Counted from the first letter of the stretch, positions 23,925 to 32,543 are shown. The stretch is DNA of 64,000 nucleotides from JB111 sp052093225 (GCA_052093225.1 JBQDDG010000009.1:1-64000); one strand, 5' to 3'. Numbers and translations are program-made. The notes: generated from the letters alone by a model not told the origin.

Positions 23925-25442
23925 GTGACGACGAGCGAGACCCCGACGACGGAGCCCACGACCGACGAGACGGGCACCTGGGGGCCGCCCCCGTTCCCCG
24001 AGCCGCCGGAGCGGGGCGAGGTCGACGTCGTCGCCGGCCGCGCGGTCTTCTGGTCGCCGGACACGGCGCTCCGCGCGGGCAGCGTCGTCCTCGGCGGCTC
24101 CCCGTTCTCGGTCACAGTGGTGCCCGACCAGTGGCGCGACTTCGCCCGGCGCGCCCATGGGCTCGGCGCCGCGGGCCTCACCGCCGCCGACGACACCGAG
24201 CGCGCCGCGGCCCGCTTCCTCCTCGACCTCGGCATCCTCCACCCGCTGCCCGTGCCCCACGGCGAGGTCACCGACGTCGAGGTCGTCATCCCGATGTACG
24301 GCGACCCGACGCTGCTCGACCCGCTGCTGGTCTCGCTCGCCGTCGAGGGCCACCCGGTCACCGTCGTCGACGACGCCACCCCGGACCCGGACCACGCCGC
24401 CCGGATCGAGGAGATCACCTCGAGGCATGGCGCGCGCCTCCTCCGCCACGACGTCAACCAGGGACCGGGCGGCGCGCGGAACACGGGCTTCGCCGCCACC
24501 AGCGCCCCGTTCGTCGCCTTCATCGACTCCGACGCCCGTGCGAGCGACGACTGGATCGCGCGCCTGCGCCCCATGCTCGACGACGAGCGGCTCGGTGCCG
24601 TCGGTCCCCGCGTCCGCCCGCGCTTCGACGGCGAGAGCTCGATCAAGCTCTACGAGGAGACGCGCTCCGAGATCGACATGGGCCCGACCCCCAGCCGCGT
24701 CGTCCACGGCGTGATGGTCGGCTGGCTGCCGAGCGCCGCCGTCCTCGTGCGCCGCAGCGCCGTCACCGACCCGCCCTTCGAGCCCGGCATGCGCATCGGC
24801 GAGGACGTCGACCTGTTCTGGCGTATGGACGAGGCCGGCTGGAACGTCCTGTACGCGCCCGACGTCGTCGTGCACCACGAGGTCCGCGACACGTGGAAGG
24901 CCTTCATGGGCCGCCGCGCCGGCTACGGCACCTCCGCCGCGCCGCTCGAGCAGCGCCACCCGCGCAGGCTCACCCCCGCCTCGCCCACACTGTCCGGTCT
25001 CGCAGTCATCGGCCTGGCCTCGACCGGCCACCGGTGGCTCGCCGCCGGCGTCGCCGGGTACGAGCTCGCGCGCCAGCGGGCCAGCCTGCCGGACGAGGTC
25101 CCGATGAGCGTCGTCGCCGAGATGGCCGGGCGCCAGATCTGGTCCGACGGCTTCTGGACCGGCCACCTGCTGCGCCGCGACTGGTGGCCGGTCGGCTGGG
25201 CCGTCCTCGCCTCGACGCCCAGGTCGTCGCTCGCACGAGGCGTCGCCGCGGCCATGATGTGGGAGCCCGTGCGCGACCACATCCTCCGCCCGACCCGGCT
25301 CGGTCCCGTCCGCAGCCTCGCCATGCGCCTGCTCGACGACGCCTCCTACGGCACCGGCGTCATCACCAACGCGATCCGGCAGGGCGTACCGAACGTCGTC
25401 ACGCCGCGCCCACGCATCCCCTGGTGGCCGCGTCGGAGGTGA
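23925..25442 (+). CDS. Family 2 glycosyltransferase resembling mycofactocin glycosyltransferase MftF
   Basis: 505 residues from the GTG at 23925, chosen for the GGAG seven bases upstream; a GTG at 23877 would add 16 residues. After an acidic Thr-rich start comes VVLGGSPFSVTVV and LLDLGILHPLPVP, then a GT-A fold: VVIPMYGDPTLL, VDDATPDPDHA, GPGGARNTGFAAT, FIDSDARASDDW and MRIGEDVDLFWRMDEAGW. The block AGYGTSAAPLEQRHPRRL is characteristic of MftF-type proteins. No other mft gene (A, B, C, D or E) is visible here, so it may be an orphan acting on another acceptor. It lies between the hydrolase and hisC only in copy B. Confidence 0.72.
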   Translation: MTTSETPTTEPTTDETGTWGPPPFPEPPERGEVDVVAGRAVFWSPDTALRAGSVVLGGSPFSVTVVPDQWRDFARRAHGLGAAGLTAADDTERAAARFLLDLGILHPLPVPHGEVTDVEVVIPMYGDPTLLDPLLVSLAVEGHPVTVVDDATPDPDHAARIEEITSRHGARLLRHDVNQGPGGARNTGFAATSAPFVAFIDSDARASDDWIARLRPMLDDERLGAVGPRVRPRFDGESSIKLYEETRSEIDMGPTPSRVVHGVMVGWLPSAAVLVRRSAVTDPPFEPGMRIGEDVDLFWRMDEAGWNVLYAPDVVVHHEVRDTWKAFMGRRAGYGTSAAPLEQRHPRRLTPASPTLSGLAVIGLASTGHRWLAAGVAGYELARQRASLPDEVPMSVVAEMAGRQIWSDGFWTGHLLRRDWWPVGWAVLASTPRSSLARGVAAAMMWEPVRDHILRPTRLGPVRSLAMRLLDDASYGTGVITNAIRQGVPNVVTPRPRIPWWPRRR

Positions 25443-25600
25443 CCCGGCCCCGCCGGAGGTGACCCGGCCGGCGCCGGGAGCGTCCACCGGCGTCGAGGAG
25501 CAACCGGCGAGGCACAGGGATCGCCACCGGGAGCAGCGGCCACGGGGCCGAGGAGTGGCCACCTGTGCCACGGGCCCGGCGGGGGAGGCATGCTGGGTCG

Positions 25601-26698
25601 ATGCCGAGCACGATCCCGCCGGTCCCCGGCGCCTGGCCCGCCGACCTCCTGCGCCCCGAGATCCGCACGCTCCCGCGGTATGTGCCGGGCGAGCGGCCCG
25701 CGCAGGGCCGCCGGGTCGCCAAGCTCTCCTCCAACGAGATGCCCTACCCGCCGCTGCCGGGTGTCGCCGAGGCGGTGGCCGACGCCGTCGAGAACGCCGG
25801 CCGCTACCCGGACATGGCGGCGACCGACCTCGTCGAGGCGCTCGCCGGCCGGCACGGGGTCGACCCCGCCTCCGTCGCCGTCGGGTGCGGCTCGTCGGCG
25901 ATGCTCGAGACGCTCCTCCGGATCACCTGCGCCCCCGGCGACGAGGTGGTCGCCGCCTGGCGCAGCTTCGAGTCCTACCCGATCGCCGTCCAGGTCACGG
26001 GCGCCTCGCTCGTGCGCGTCCCGCTCGACGCCGAGGGCCGACACCGCCTCGACGCCATGGCCGACGCGATCACCGAGCGCACGAAGGTCGTCCTCGTGTG
26101 CTCGCCGAACAACCCCACCGGGCCGGCGGTCACCCGCACCGAGCTCGTCGCGTTCCTCGAGCGGGTGCCGACCGGCGTCGTCGTCCTGCTCGACGAGGCC
26201 TACATCGACTTCGTCACCGCCGCCGACCCCACCGACGGCCCCTCGCTCCTGCCGGCCCACCCCAACCTCGTCGTGCTGCGGACCTTCTCCAAGGCCGCCT
26301 CGCTCGCCGGCCTGCGCGTCGGGTACGCCCTCGGCCACCCGGACGTCGTCGCGGGCGTGCGCGTGGCGTCGACGCCGTTCGGCGTCTCGGGCCCGGCGCA
26401 GGCGGCGGCCCTCGCCGCGCTCGACGCCGACGTCGAGATCCGCAGGCGCGTCGCCGAGGTGGTGGTCGAGCGCGACCGCCTCGCCGCCGGACTGCGCGAG
26501 CTCGGCCTCGAGGTCCCGGACGCCCAGGGCAACTTCGTGTGGCTGCCCCTCGGCGACGGCGCCGCCTCGTTCGCCGACGACGCCCGCGAGGCCGACCTCC
26601 TCGTGCGCCCGTTCCCCGGGGACGGCGTCCGCATCAGCGTCGGCGCGCGAGAGGACACCGACGCGATCCTCGGCCTCGTCGCCTCCCGCCGGCTCTGA
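25601..26698 (+). CDS. hisC: Histidinol-phosphate / aromatic aminotransferase, full length
   Basis: 365-residue class I/II PLP aminotransferase. KLSSNEMPYPPLPGV, CSPNNPTGPAV, LLDEAYIDFV, the PLP lysine K231 in TFSKAASLAGLRVGYALG, and the C-terminal FPGDGVRISVGAREDTDA with the substrate-carboxylate arginine are all present. It stands alone, away from histidine genes, and precedes a 2-oxoacid dehydrogenase operon, so an aromatic or general 2-oxoacid role is as likely as histidine synthesis. The ATG lies six bases after CATGCT, a leaderless-type arrangement. Its first ~291 residues are the parent of the fusion gene at 17721. Confidence 0.85.
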   Translation: MPSTIPPVPGAWPADLLRPEIRTLPRYVPGERPAQGRRVAKLSSNEMPYPPLPGVAEAVADAVENAGRYPDMAATDLVEALAGRHGVDPASVAVGCGSSAMLETLLRITCAPGDEVVAAWRSFESYPIAVQVTGASLVRVPLDAEGRHRLDAMADAITERTKVVLVCSPNNPTGPAVTRTELVAFLERVPTGVVVLLDEAYIDFVTAADPTDGPSLLPAHPNLVVLRTFSKAASLAGLRVGYALGHPDVVAGVRVASTPFGVSGPAQAAALAALDADVEIRRRVAEVVVERDRLAAGLRELGLEVPDAQGNFVWLPLGDGAASFADDAREADLLVRPFPGDGVRISVGAREDTDAILGLVASRRL

Positions 26699-27053
26699 CG
26701 GGGCGCCCGGCACCGACGCGGCAGGGCCGGGGCGGGCGGATCCCGTGCGCGGCAGCGTGGCCCCGCTGACGGTCCCCCCGTGTGACACGCCCGACGCGGA
26801 TGCACTCTCGCGCCGTAACCTACACCTGTGTAGCCTACGGGACTGTAGGTAGCTCTCCGGAGGGCATGCGCGCGACCCGCACGTGCACTCCGACGGCTCG
26901 GGCCGGACCCACCGATCGTGGGACCAGGCCTGCCGACCGGTCGCAGCAGATCCTGCGGCCGGTCGGTCAACCGCCGACCGAGCAGCGCGCCGGGCCGCGT
27001 CCCGGACCAACGGGGTCAGCCCCGACGCGACGGACGACCGAAGGAGGACCGAA
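26699..27053. promoter_or_regulatory. 355-bp leader of the E1-E2 operon with nested inverted repeats
   Basis: No gene is seen. A compact operator-like block lies at 26816-26850: CTACAC (26820-26825) and GTGTAG (26828-26833) form a perfect inverted repeat with a 2-bp centre; GTAGCCTAC (26830-26838) is itself symmetric; CCTAC (26834-26838) pairs with GTAGG (26845-26849). TAACCT (26816-26821) and TAGCCT (26831-26836) could be -10 hexamers inside these sites. Further down, CGGTCGG (26960-26966) and CCGACCG (26974-26980) form a stem-loop in what would be a ~200-nt leader. The ribosome site AAGGAGG is at 27041-27047. Confidence 0.5.
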
Positions 27054-28337
27054 GTGTCCGCTCCCACGACGAACGCCCGCCCCGACGCCGCCGCCGGCCC
27101 TGGATCCGCCGGCGCCGCCTCCGACGGCCCTACGTCCGGCGGCCCTGCGTCCGAAGTCCCCGCGCCCCGCGGCGCCTCGCTCGAGCCGGACGACGCCCTG
27201 GTCCAGCTCCTCACCCCGGCCGGCGAGCGCCTCGACCACCCGGTCTACGGTCCGATCGCCGCCGAGCTCGAGGCGGACACGCTCCGCACGATGTACCGGG
27301 ACATGGTCCTCACCCGCGCCTTCGACGCCGAGGCCACGCGGCTCCAGCGCCAGGGCGAGCTCGGCCTGTGGGCGCAGAGCCTGGGGCAGGAGGCGATCCA
27401 GATCGGGTCCGCCCACGCCCAGCGGCCCGCCGACATGGTCTTCCCCAGCTACCGCGAGCACGGCGTCGCCCACGTCCGCGGGCTGCCGCTCACCGACCTG
27501 CTGCCGGTCATGCGCAGCACGAGGCACGGAGGCTGGGACCCCCGCGAGCACAACTTCCAGGTCCAGACCTTCGTCCTCGCCGCGCAGACGCTGCACGCCG
27601 TCGGCTACGCGATGGGCATCCAGCGCGACGGCCACGTCGGCACCGGCACGGACGCCGACCGCGCCGTCGTCGTCTACCACGGGGACGGCGCCGCCTCCGA
27701 GGGCGACTTCAACGAGTCCCTCGTCTTCGCGGCCTCCGCGCAGGCTCCGGTCGTCCTCATCTGCCAGAACAACTTCTGGGCGATCTCCGTGCCGACCGCC
27801 ACCCAGAGCCGCGTGCCGATCGCGAGGCGTGGTCCCGGCGTCGGGATGCCCGCGGTCCGCGTGGACGGCAACGACGTCCTGGCCTCCTACGCCGTGACCG
27901 TCGAGGCGCTGTGCCGCGCCCGCGACGGCGGCGGGCCGACCCTCATCGAGGCGGTCACCTACCGGATGGGCGCCCACACGACGTCGGACGACCCGACCCG
28001 GTACCGCAGCAGGTCCGAGGAGGACTCCTGGCGGGCGAAGGACCCGATCGACCGGTTGCGCGCCCACCTCACCGCGACCGGCCAGGCCGACGACGACTTC
28101 TTCGCCGCGGTCGAGGCCGACGCCGAGGCGCTCGCCCGCGACGCCCGCGCCGCCTGCCTCGCCGAGCGCGCCGACGTCCCGGAGTCGATGTTCGACCACG
28201 TCCATGCCCTGCCCCACGCGCAGGTCGAGTCCGACCGCGCCGCGATGGTCGCGTTCGAGGCGGGCTTCGCCGACGCAGGGGCCGCCGACACGGGTGCCGC
28301 CGACCAGGGGGCGACCGACCACCAGGAGGCCCGCTGA
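27054..28337 (+). CDS. 2-oxoacid dehydrogenase E1 component, alpha subunit (BCKDH/PDH type)
   Basis: Thiamine-diphosphate-dependent decarboxylation of a branched-chain 2-oxoacid or pyruvate. 427 residues. A low-complexity Ala/Gly/Pro N-terminus of about 50 residues precedes TLRTMYRDMVLTRAFDAEAT; the TPP/Mg motif is VYHGDGAASEGDFNESL followed by ICQNNFWAISVPT; EAVTYRMGAHTTSDDPTRYR carries the active-site His and phosphorylation-loop-like segment. GTG start at 27054 with AAGGAGG. Overlaps the beta-subunit gene by one base (TGATG). The branched-chain substrate is favoured by the separate alpha/beta layout but not proven. Confidence 0.92.
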   Translation: MSAPTTNARPDAAAGPGSAGAASDGPTSGGPASEVPAPRGASLEPDDALVQLLTPAGERLDHPVYGPIAAELEADTLRTMYRDMVLTRAFDAEATRLQRQGELGLWAQSLGQEAIQIGSAHAQRPADMVFPSYREHGVAHVRGLPLTDLLPVMRSTRHGGWDPREHNFQVQTFVLAAQTLHAVGYAMGIQRDGHVGTGTDADRAVVVYHGDGAASEGDFNESLVFAASAQAPVVLICQNNFWAISVPTATQSRVPIARRGPGVGMPAVRVDGNDVLASYAVTVEALCRARDGGGPTLIEAVTYRMGAHTTSDDPTRYRSRSEEDSWRAKDPIDRLRAHLTATGQADDDFFAAVEADAEALARDARAACLAERADVPESMFDHVHALPHAQVESDRAAMVAFEAGFADAGAADTGAADQGATDHQEAR

Positions 28338-29359
28338 TGCACCCCGCCCCGCCCGCGACGGCGACCACGCTCCCGCTCGCGCGCGCCATCAACGCGGGCC
28401 TGCGCGCCGCGATGACCCGCGACGACAAGGTGCTCGTCATGGGCGAGGACGTCGGCCCCCTCGGCGGCGTCTTCCGCGTGACCGACGGCCTGCACGCCGA
28501 GTTCGGCAAGGACCGCGTGGTCGACACGCCGCTCGCCGAGTCCGGGATCGTCGGCACCGCGATCGGGCTGGCCATGGCCGGCTACCGTCCCGTGGTCGAG
28601 ATCCAGTTCGACGGCTTCATCTTCCCGGCCTACAACCAGATCACCACCCAGCTGGCCAAGCTCACCTACCGCACCGCGGGCGCGCTGAGCATGCCGGTCG
28701 TCATCCGAGTGCCCTACGGGGGCCACATCGGCGCGATCGAGCACCACAGCGAGTCGCCGGAGGCGTTGTTCGCCCACACGGCGGGCCTGCGGATCGTCAC
28801 CCCGGCCAACGCCGCCGACGGCTACGCGATGATCCAGCAGGCCATCGCCTCGCCGGACCCGGTGCTCTTCCTCGAGCCGAAGTCGCGGTACTGGGAGAAG
28901 GGGCCGGTCGAGCTGGACGCGCCGGTCGACCTCTCCGGCGACGCGCTGACGAAGGACCTGCACGCCGCGCGCGTGGTGCGCCCCGGCACCGACCTGACGG
29001 TCGCCACCTATGGTCCAGGTGTGAAGGTGGCGCTGCAGGCGGCGGAGGTCGCCCAGGAGGAGGGGTCGAGCCTCGAGGTCATCGACCTGCGGTCGATCTC
29101 GCCCCTCGACGTCGACGCCGTGGCCGCCTCCGTCCACCGCACGGGCCGGCTCGTCGTCGTCCACGAGGCGCCGACGTTCTTCGGCCCGGGCGCCGAGCTC
29201 GCCGCCGCCGTCCAGGAGCGGTGCTTCTACGAGCTCGAGGCCCCGGTGCTGCGGGTCGGCGGCTACCACACGCCGTTCCCCGCGTCCGCCCACGAGGCGG
29301 CCTACCTGCCCTCGCTCGACCGGATCCTCGACGCCGTCGAGCGTTCGCTCGCCGCCTGA
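28337..29359 (+). CDS. 2-oxoacid dehydrogenase E1 component, beta subunit
   Basis: 340 residues. LARAINAGLRAAM and VMGEDVGPLGGVFRVTDGL at the start, DTPLAESGIVGTAIGLAMAG with the catalytic-site Glu, PVVEIQFDGFIFPA, and the C-terminal domain SLEVIDLRSISPLDVDAV and VVVHEAPTFFGPGAE are all typical. It forms the alpha2beta2 E1 with the preceding product. ATG overlaps the alpha stop with AGGAGG upstream. E2 follows after 22 bp. Confidence 0.93.
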   Translation: MHPAPPATATTLPLARAINAGLRAAMTRDDKVLVMGEDVGPLGGVFRVTDGLHAEFGKDRVVDTPLAESGIVGTAIGLAMAGYRPVVEIQFDGFIFPAYNQITTQLAKLTYRTAGALSMPVVIRVPYGGHIGAIEHHSESPEALFAHTAGLRIVTPANAADGYAMIQQAIASPDPVLFLEPKSRYWEKGPVELDAPVDLSGDALTKDLHAARVVRPGTDLTVATYGPGVKVALQAAEVAQEEGSSLEVIDLRSISPLDVDAVAASVHRTGRLVVVHEAPTFFGPGAELAAAVQERCFYELEAPVLRVGGYHTPFPASAHEAAYLPSLDRILDAVERSLAA

Positions 29360-29381
29360 GCCCGACACCCGAGGAGCCGAG

Positions 29382-31073
29382 ATGAGCGACCAGCGCCACC
29401 AGACCTTCCGCCTGCCCGACGTCGGGGAGGGCCTCACCGACGCCGAGATCGTCAGCTGGAACGTGGCCGTCGGCCAGCGCGTCGACGTCAACGACACCCT
29501 GTGCGAGATCGAGACCGAGAAGTCGGTCGTCGAGCTGCCGAGCCCGTACGCCGGCGAGATCCGCGCGCTGCTGGTCGAGGAGGGCACGACCGTCGACGTC
29601 GGCACCCCGATCGTCGAGCTCGACACGCGCCCGGACGAGCCCGATGCGCCAGACGGTGGTCCGGCCGCCGCGGGTGGCGACGCGTCCGCGCCGGGCGGTG
29701 CGGACGGTGGTGACGGCTCCGAGGGCGGGTCCCCCGCGAGCGGCTCTGCCGGAAGTGGTACCACCCAGGGCGGCGGGAGCGACGCCGTCGGTCCGGGCGA
29801 CGACGCCGACGGTTCCGGTGCGGTGCTCGTCGGGTACGGCACCCGGCCGGGCTCGGCCAAGCGGCGTCCGCGCCGGGCCGGCGCTGCGACCCCATCCTCC
29901 GCCGCGGCCTCGTCCTCTCCTGCGGCGTCGTCCTCCGCTGCGGCCTCGTCCTCTGCTGCGGCTCCGTCCGTCGCAGACCGGTCCTCGACGGCGTCGCCCG
30001 CCTCCCGCGGAGCCGCCGGCCAGGGTTCGGCCGGCTCCACCACCGCGCCGCTGGAGTCGCGCCCCACCCCGGCGGGCACGCGCGTGGCTCCGGGGCGGCC
30101 CCGCACGGCGCCCGGCGAGACCCCCGCCCCGCGTGCGGACGCGAGCACGAGGTTCGTCCCGACGTCGGGCATCGCGACTCGTGCGAAGCCGCCGGTACGG
30201 CGGCTCGCGAAGGACCTCGGCGTGGACATCGACTCGATCCACGGCACCGGACCCGGCGGGATCGTCACGCGCGAGGACGTGGTGGCGCACCACGAGCGCT
30301 CCGACGTGCAGCTCCTCGCCAACTGGTCCGAGGACGAGCCGTGGCTCGAGGGCGGCTCGGTCTCCCCGGACGGCCGGCGCACGCGCGTGCCGGCGCGGTC
30401 GGTGCGCAGGCGGACCGCGGAGGCGATGGTCCGATCGGCGTTCACGGCACCGCACGTCACCGAGTTCCACACCGTCGACGTCACGCGGACGATGGAGCTC
30501 GTCGCCCGGCTGAAGAAGGACCGCGAGTTCGAGGGGCTGCACGTCACGCCCCTGCTCGTCGCCATGCGCGCGCTCCTGCTCGCCGTCAACCGGCACCCGG
30601 AGATCAACGCGTCCTGGGACGACGAGACCGGCGAGATCGTCTACAAGCACTACGTCAACCTCGGTATCGCGGCGGCCACCCCGCGCGGCCTCGTGGTGCC
30701 CAACGTCAAGGACGCGCACCGGCTGAACCTCAAGGAGCTCGCGCAGGCCCTCGGTGAGCTCACCTCGACCGCCCGCGCGGGCAGGACGCAGCCCGCCGCG
30801 ATGGCCGACGGCACCATCACGATCACCAACGTGGGCGCGTTCGGCATCGACACGGGCACGCCGATCCTCAACCCCGGGGAGGCGGCGATCCTCGCGTTCG
30901 GCGCCGTGCGGGAGCAGCCGTGGGTGCACGACGGCGAGATGAAGATCCGATGGGTCACCCAGCTGGCGCTGAGCTTCGACCACCGACTCGTCGACGGTGC
31001 CCTCGGCTCGTTCGTCCTCAAGGACGTCGCGACGATCCTCGAGGACCCCTCGATGGCGCTCGTCTGGGGCTGA
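29382..31073 (+). CDS. Dihydrolipoamide acyltransferase E2 (one lipoyl domain)
   Basis: 563 residues. Lipoyl domain at 4-86 with the lipoylated Lys47 in CEIETEKSVVELPSP; a very long flexible linker (about 87-260) rich in Gly, Ser and Ala, including a run of Ser-Ser-Ala repeats; a peripheral-subunit-binding domain at about 265-305 (PPVRRLAKDLGVDIDSIHGT); and the catalytic acyltransferase domain ending in SFDHRLVDGALGSF with His534. No E3 (lipoamide dehydrogenase) gene is in the window, so E3 is shared or elsewhere. ATG with GAGGAG. Converges with the reductase gene at 31102 across 28 bp. Confidence 0.94.
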   Translation: MSDQRHQTFRLPDVGEGLTDAEIVSWNVAVGQRVDVNDTLCEIETEKSVVELPSPYAGEIRALLVEEGTTVDVGTPIVELDTRPDEPDAPDGGPAAAGGDASAPGGADGGDGSEGGSPASGSAGSGTTQGGGSDAVGPGDDADGSGAVLVGYGTRPGSAKRRPRRAGAATPSSAAASSSPAASSSAAASSSAAAPSVADRSSTASPASRGAAGQGSAGSTTAPLESRPTPAGTRVAPGRPRTAPGETPAPRADASTRFVPTSGIATRAKPPVRRLAKDLGVDIDSIHGTGPGGIVTREDVVAHHERSDVQLLANWSEDEPWLEGGSVSPDGRRTRVPARSVRRRTAEAMVRSAFTAPHVTEFHTVDVTRTMELVARLKKDREFEGLHVTPLLVAMRALLLAVNRHPEINASWDDETGEIVYKHYVNLGIAAATPRGLVVPNVKDAHRLNLKELAQALGELTSTARAGRTQPAAMADGTITITNVGAFGIDTGTPILNPGEAAILAFGAVREQPWVHDGEMKIRWVTQLALSFDHRLVDGALGSFVLKDVATILEDPSMALVWG

Positions 31074-31101
31074 GTCGGGGAACGGCCGGGGCGGTGCGCT
31101 C

Positions 31102-31668
31102 TCAGCCGGTGTGCACCGCGGGCCCGACCGCGTAGCGGAGCACGACGCCGCCGGTGTCGGTGGGCAGGGCCTCGAGCTGGGTGAGCGAACGTCCGCCCCC
31201 GGGCTTGAACAGCGGCGTCCCGGCGCCGAGCAGCACCGGGGAGATCCCGACGAGGAGCTCGTCGACCAGCGCGGCCTCGAGGAGAGATTGGGTGAGCTCT
31301 GCGCTGCCGAACACGTAGATCGGGCGCTCGTCGTCGGCCTTGCGCCGCGTGAGCTCGCTGACGATGCCTGCCGTCACCGTGGTGTTCTGCCAGCCCGCCT
31401 CGGTCATCGTCCGGGAGGCGACGAGCTTCGGCACCGCGTTCATGTACGCCGCGATGTCCGGCTGGTCGGTGTTCGTCGGCCAGTGGGTGGCCATGCCCTC
31501 GTACGTCCTGCTGCCGAACACGAGGAGGCCCATCTCCTCGCCGAACCGCAGGCTGAGGCGGTGGAGGTCCTCGCCCCAGATGTGCTCGTGGAGCGAGAGG
31601 TCCCAGGGTTCCTCGCCCTCGAAGAACCCGTCGAGCGACATGACGTTCCAGATGATGAGCTTGCCCAT
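31102..31668 (-). CDS. Dihydrofolate-reductase-like / RibD C-terminal domain protein
   Basis: 188 residues. LIIWNVMSLDGFFEG at the start and VFGSRTYEGMATHWP, then IYVFGSAELTQSLLEAALVDEL and ISPVLLGAGTPLFKPGG, match the RibD C-terminal / bacterial bifunctional deaminase-reductase domain found in many small NADPH reductases. It is not a folA-type housekeeping enzyme: the canonical DHFR active-site pattern is not visible. Substrate unknown. ATG at 31666-31668 with GGAAGG upstream. A perfect 6-6-6 inverted repeat lies 20 bp before the start and probably controls it. Confidence 0.85.
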   Translation of the reverse strand: MGKLIIWNVMSLDGFFEGEEPWDLSLHEHIWGEDLHRLSLRFGEEMGLLVFGSRTYEGMATHWPTNTDQPDIAAYMNAVPKLVASRTMTEAGWQNTTVTAGIVSELTRRKADDERPIYVFGSAELTQSLLEAALVDELLVGISPVLLGAGTPLFKPGGGRSLTQLEALPTDTGGVVLRYAVGPAVHTG

Positions 31669-31687
31669 GACGAGCGCCTTCCGGTTG

Positions 31688-31705
31688 TTGTTCGTACCTG
31701 AACAA
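31688..31705 (-). promoter_or_regulatory. Operator-like inverted repeat TTGTTC-N6-GAACAA
   Basis: TTGTTC at 31688-31693 and GAACAA at 31700-31705 are exact inverse complements around GTACCT. The site lies just upstream of the reductase start and within its expected 5' region, so a dimeric repressor is plausible. No regulator gene is adjacent. Confidence 0.45.
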
Positions 31706-31740
31706 GTGGCACGGTAGGCATACCGGTTGCAGGTCGCAAT

Positions 31741-31858
31741 CGGTTATCGGCTTATCGGCTTATCGGTGAGCGTGGAGCCGGTCCGTTCGGTGAGCGTGGA
31801 GCCGGCCTGTTCGGTGAGCGTGGAGCCGGTCCGCTGGGTGCAAGTGGAGTCCGTCCGC
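31741..31858. repeat. Short tandem repeats in the reductase-methyltransferase spacer
   Basis: 31741-31766 contains three runs related to CGGCTTAT. It is followed by a 24-bp unit (CGGTGAGCGTGGAGCCGGTC plus four bases) at 31764-31787, 31788-31811, 31812-31835 and a degenerate fourth at 31836-31858. Plus-strand reading would give Ser-Val-Ser-Val-Glu-Pro-Val-Arg repeats, but no ribosome site or family supports a gene. Confidence 0.75.
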
Positions 31859-31877
31859 ATGGAGGCGGGCGCGGCAC

Positions 31878-32543
31878 TCAGCGCAGGGGCACGAAGAGGT
31901 AGCTGCCGGGTGCGGGCTCCTCGTCCCACCCCTGATCGGTGCGCGTGACCCGGACGAGGCGACCGTCGGTCGGCACCACCATCACTCCGCCGACGGCGAG
32001 CTGACCGGCCAGCTCCTCCGGCACCGCCCCCGCCATCGCCGAGACGAGGATGCGGTCGAACGGACCGTCGTCAGGGGCGCCGAGCACGCCGGCGTCGGCG
32101 AGGCGGATGGTCGCCCGTGCGGGACCTGTGGCGTCGCTCGGGATTCTCTGCGGCTCGGTGCGGTGCGCGCCGGGGTGTGCGTCGTCGTGCGCCCTACCGG
32201 GCGAGGCGGCGAGGTGGTCGCTGAGAGCGGTTCGACTGCGCTCGACGAGCTCGGGCACGACCTCGATGCCGAGCACCGACCCGCTCGCGCCGACCAGGCG
32301 GGCGAGTATCGCCGTCGTCCATCCGGACCCGCTGCCGACGTCCAGGACCTTTGCGCCGGCGGGGACGTCGAGCAGCTCGAGCATCGCCAGCACCGTGGTG
32401 GGCTGGGAGCACGTCGCGCCGTGGCCGATCGTCAGCGGATGGTCGGAATCCGCGTAGGGGCGGGTCTCGGGAGGTAGGAAGCGGGCGCGGTCCACCTCGG
32501 CCATCGCCCGCCTGGCGCGCGTCGTTGCCGGTCGCCGTCGCAT
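31878..32543 (-). CDS. Protein-L-isoaspartate O-methyltransferase family protein
   Basis: 221 residues. The PCMT lead-in LTIGHGATCSQPTTVLAMLELL is followed by the SAM-binding motif KVLDVGSGSGWTTAILARLVG and the acidic SVLGIEVVPELVERS. A His/Arg/Pro-rich insert (about 118-142) separates the third and fourth strands. The end RILVSAMAGAVPEELAGQL with GGVMVVPTDG is typical. The family repairs isoaspartyl residues, although some members methylate other acceptors. ATG at 32541-32543 is six bases after TAGCGT, a leaderless-type arrangement. Confidence 0.82.
   Translation of the reverse strand: MRRRPATTRARRAMAEVDRARFLPPETRPYADSDHPLTIGHGATCSQPTTVLAMLELLDVPAGAKVLDVGSGSGWTTAILARLVGASGSVLGIEVVPELVERSRTALSDHLAASPGRAHDDAHPGAHRTEPQRIPSDATGPARATIRLADAGVLGAPDDGPFDRILVSAMAGAVPEELAGQLAVGGVMVVPTDGRLVRVTRTDQGWDEEPAPGSYLFVPLR

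Noticed and set aside
31727..31948. Small plus-strand gene with Ser-Val-Ser-Val-Glu-Pro repeats
   Set aside because: No ribosome site; it is made by the 24-bp noncoding repeat and then overlaps the end of the methyltransferase gene.
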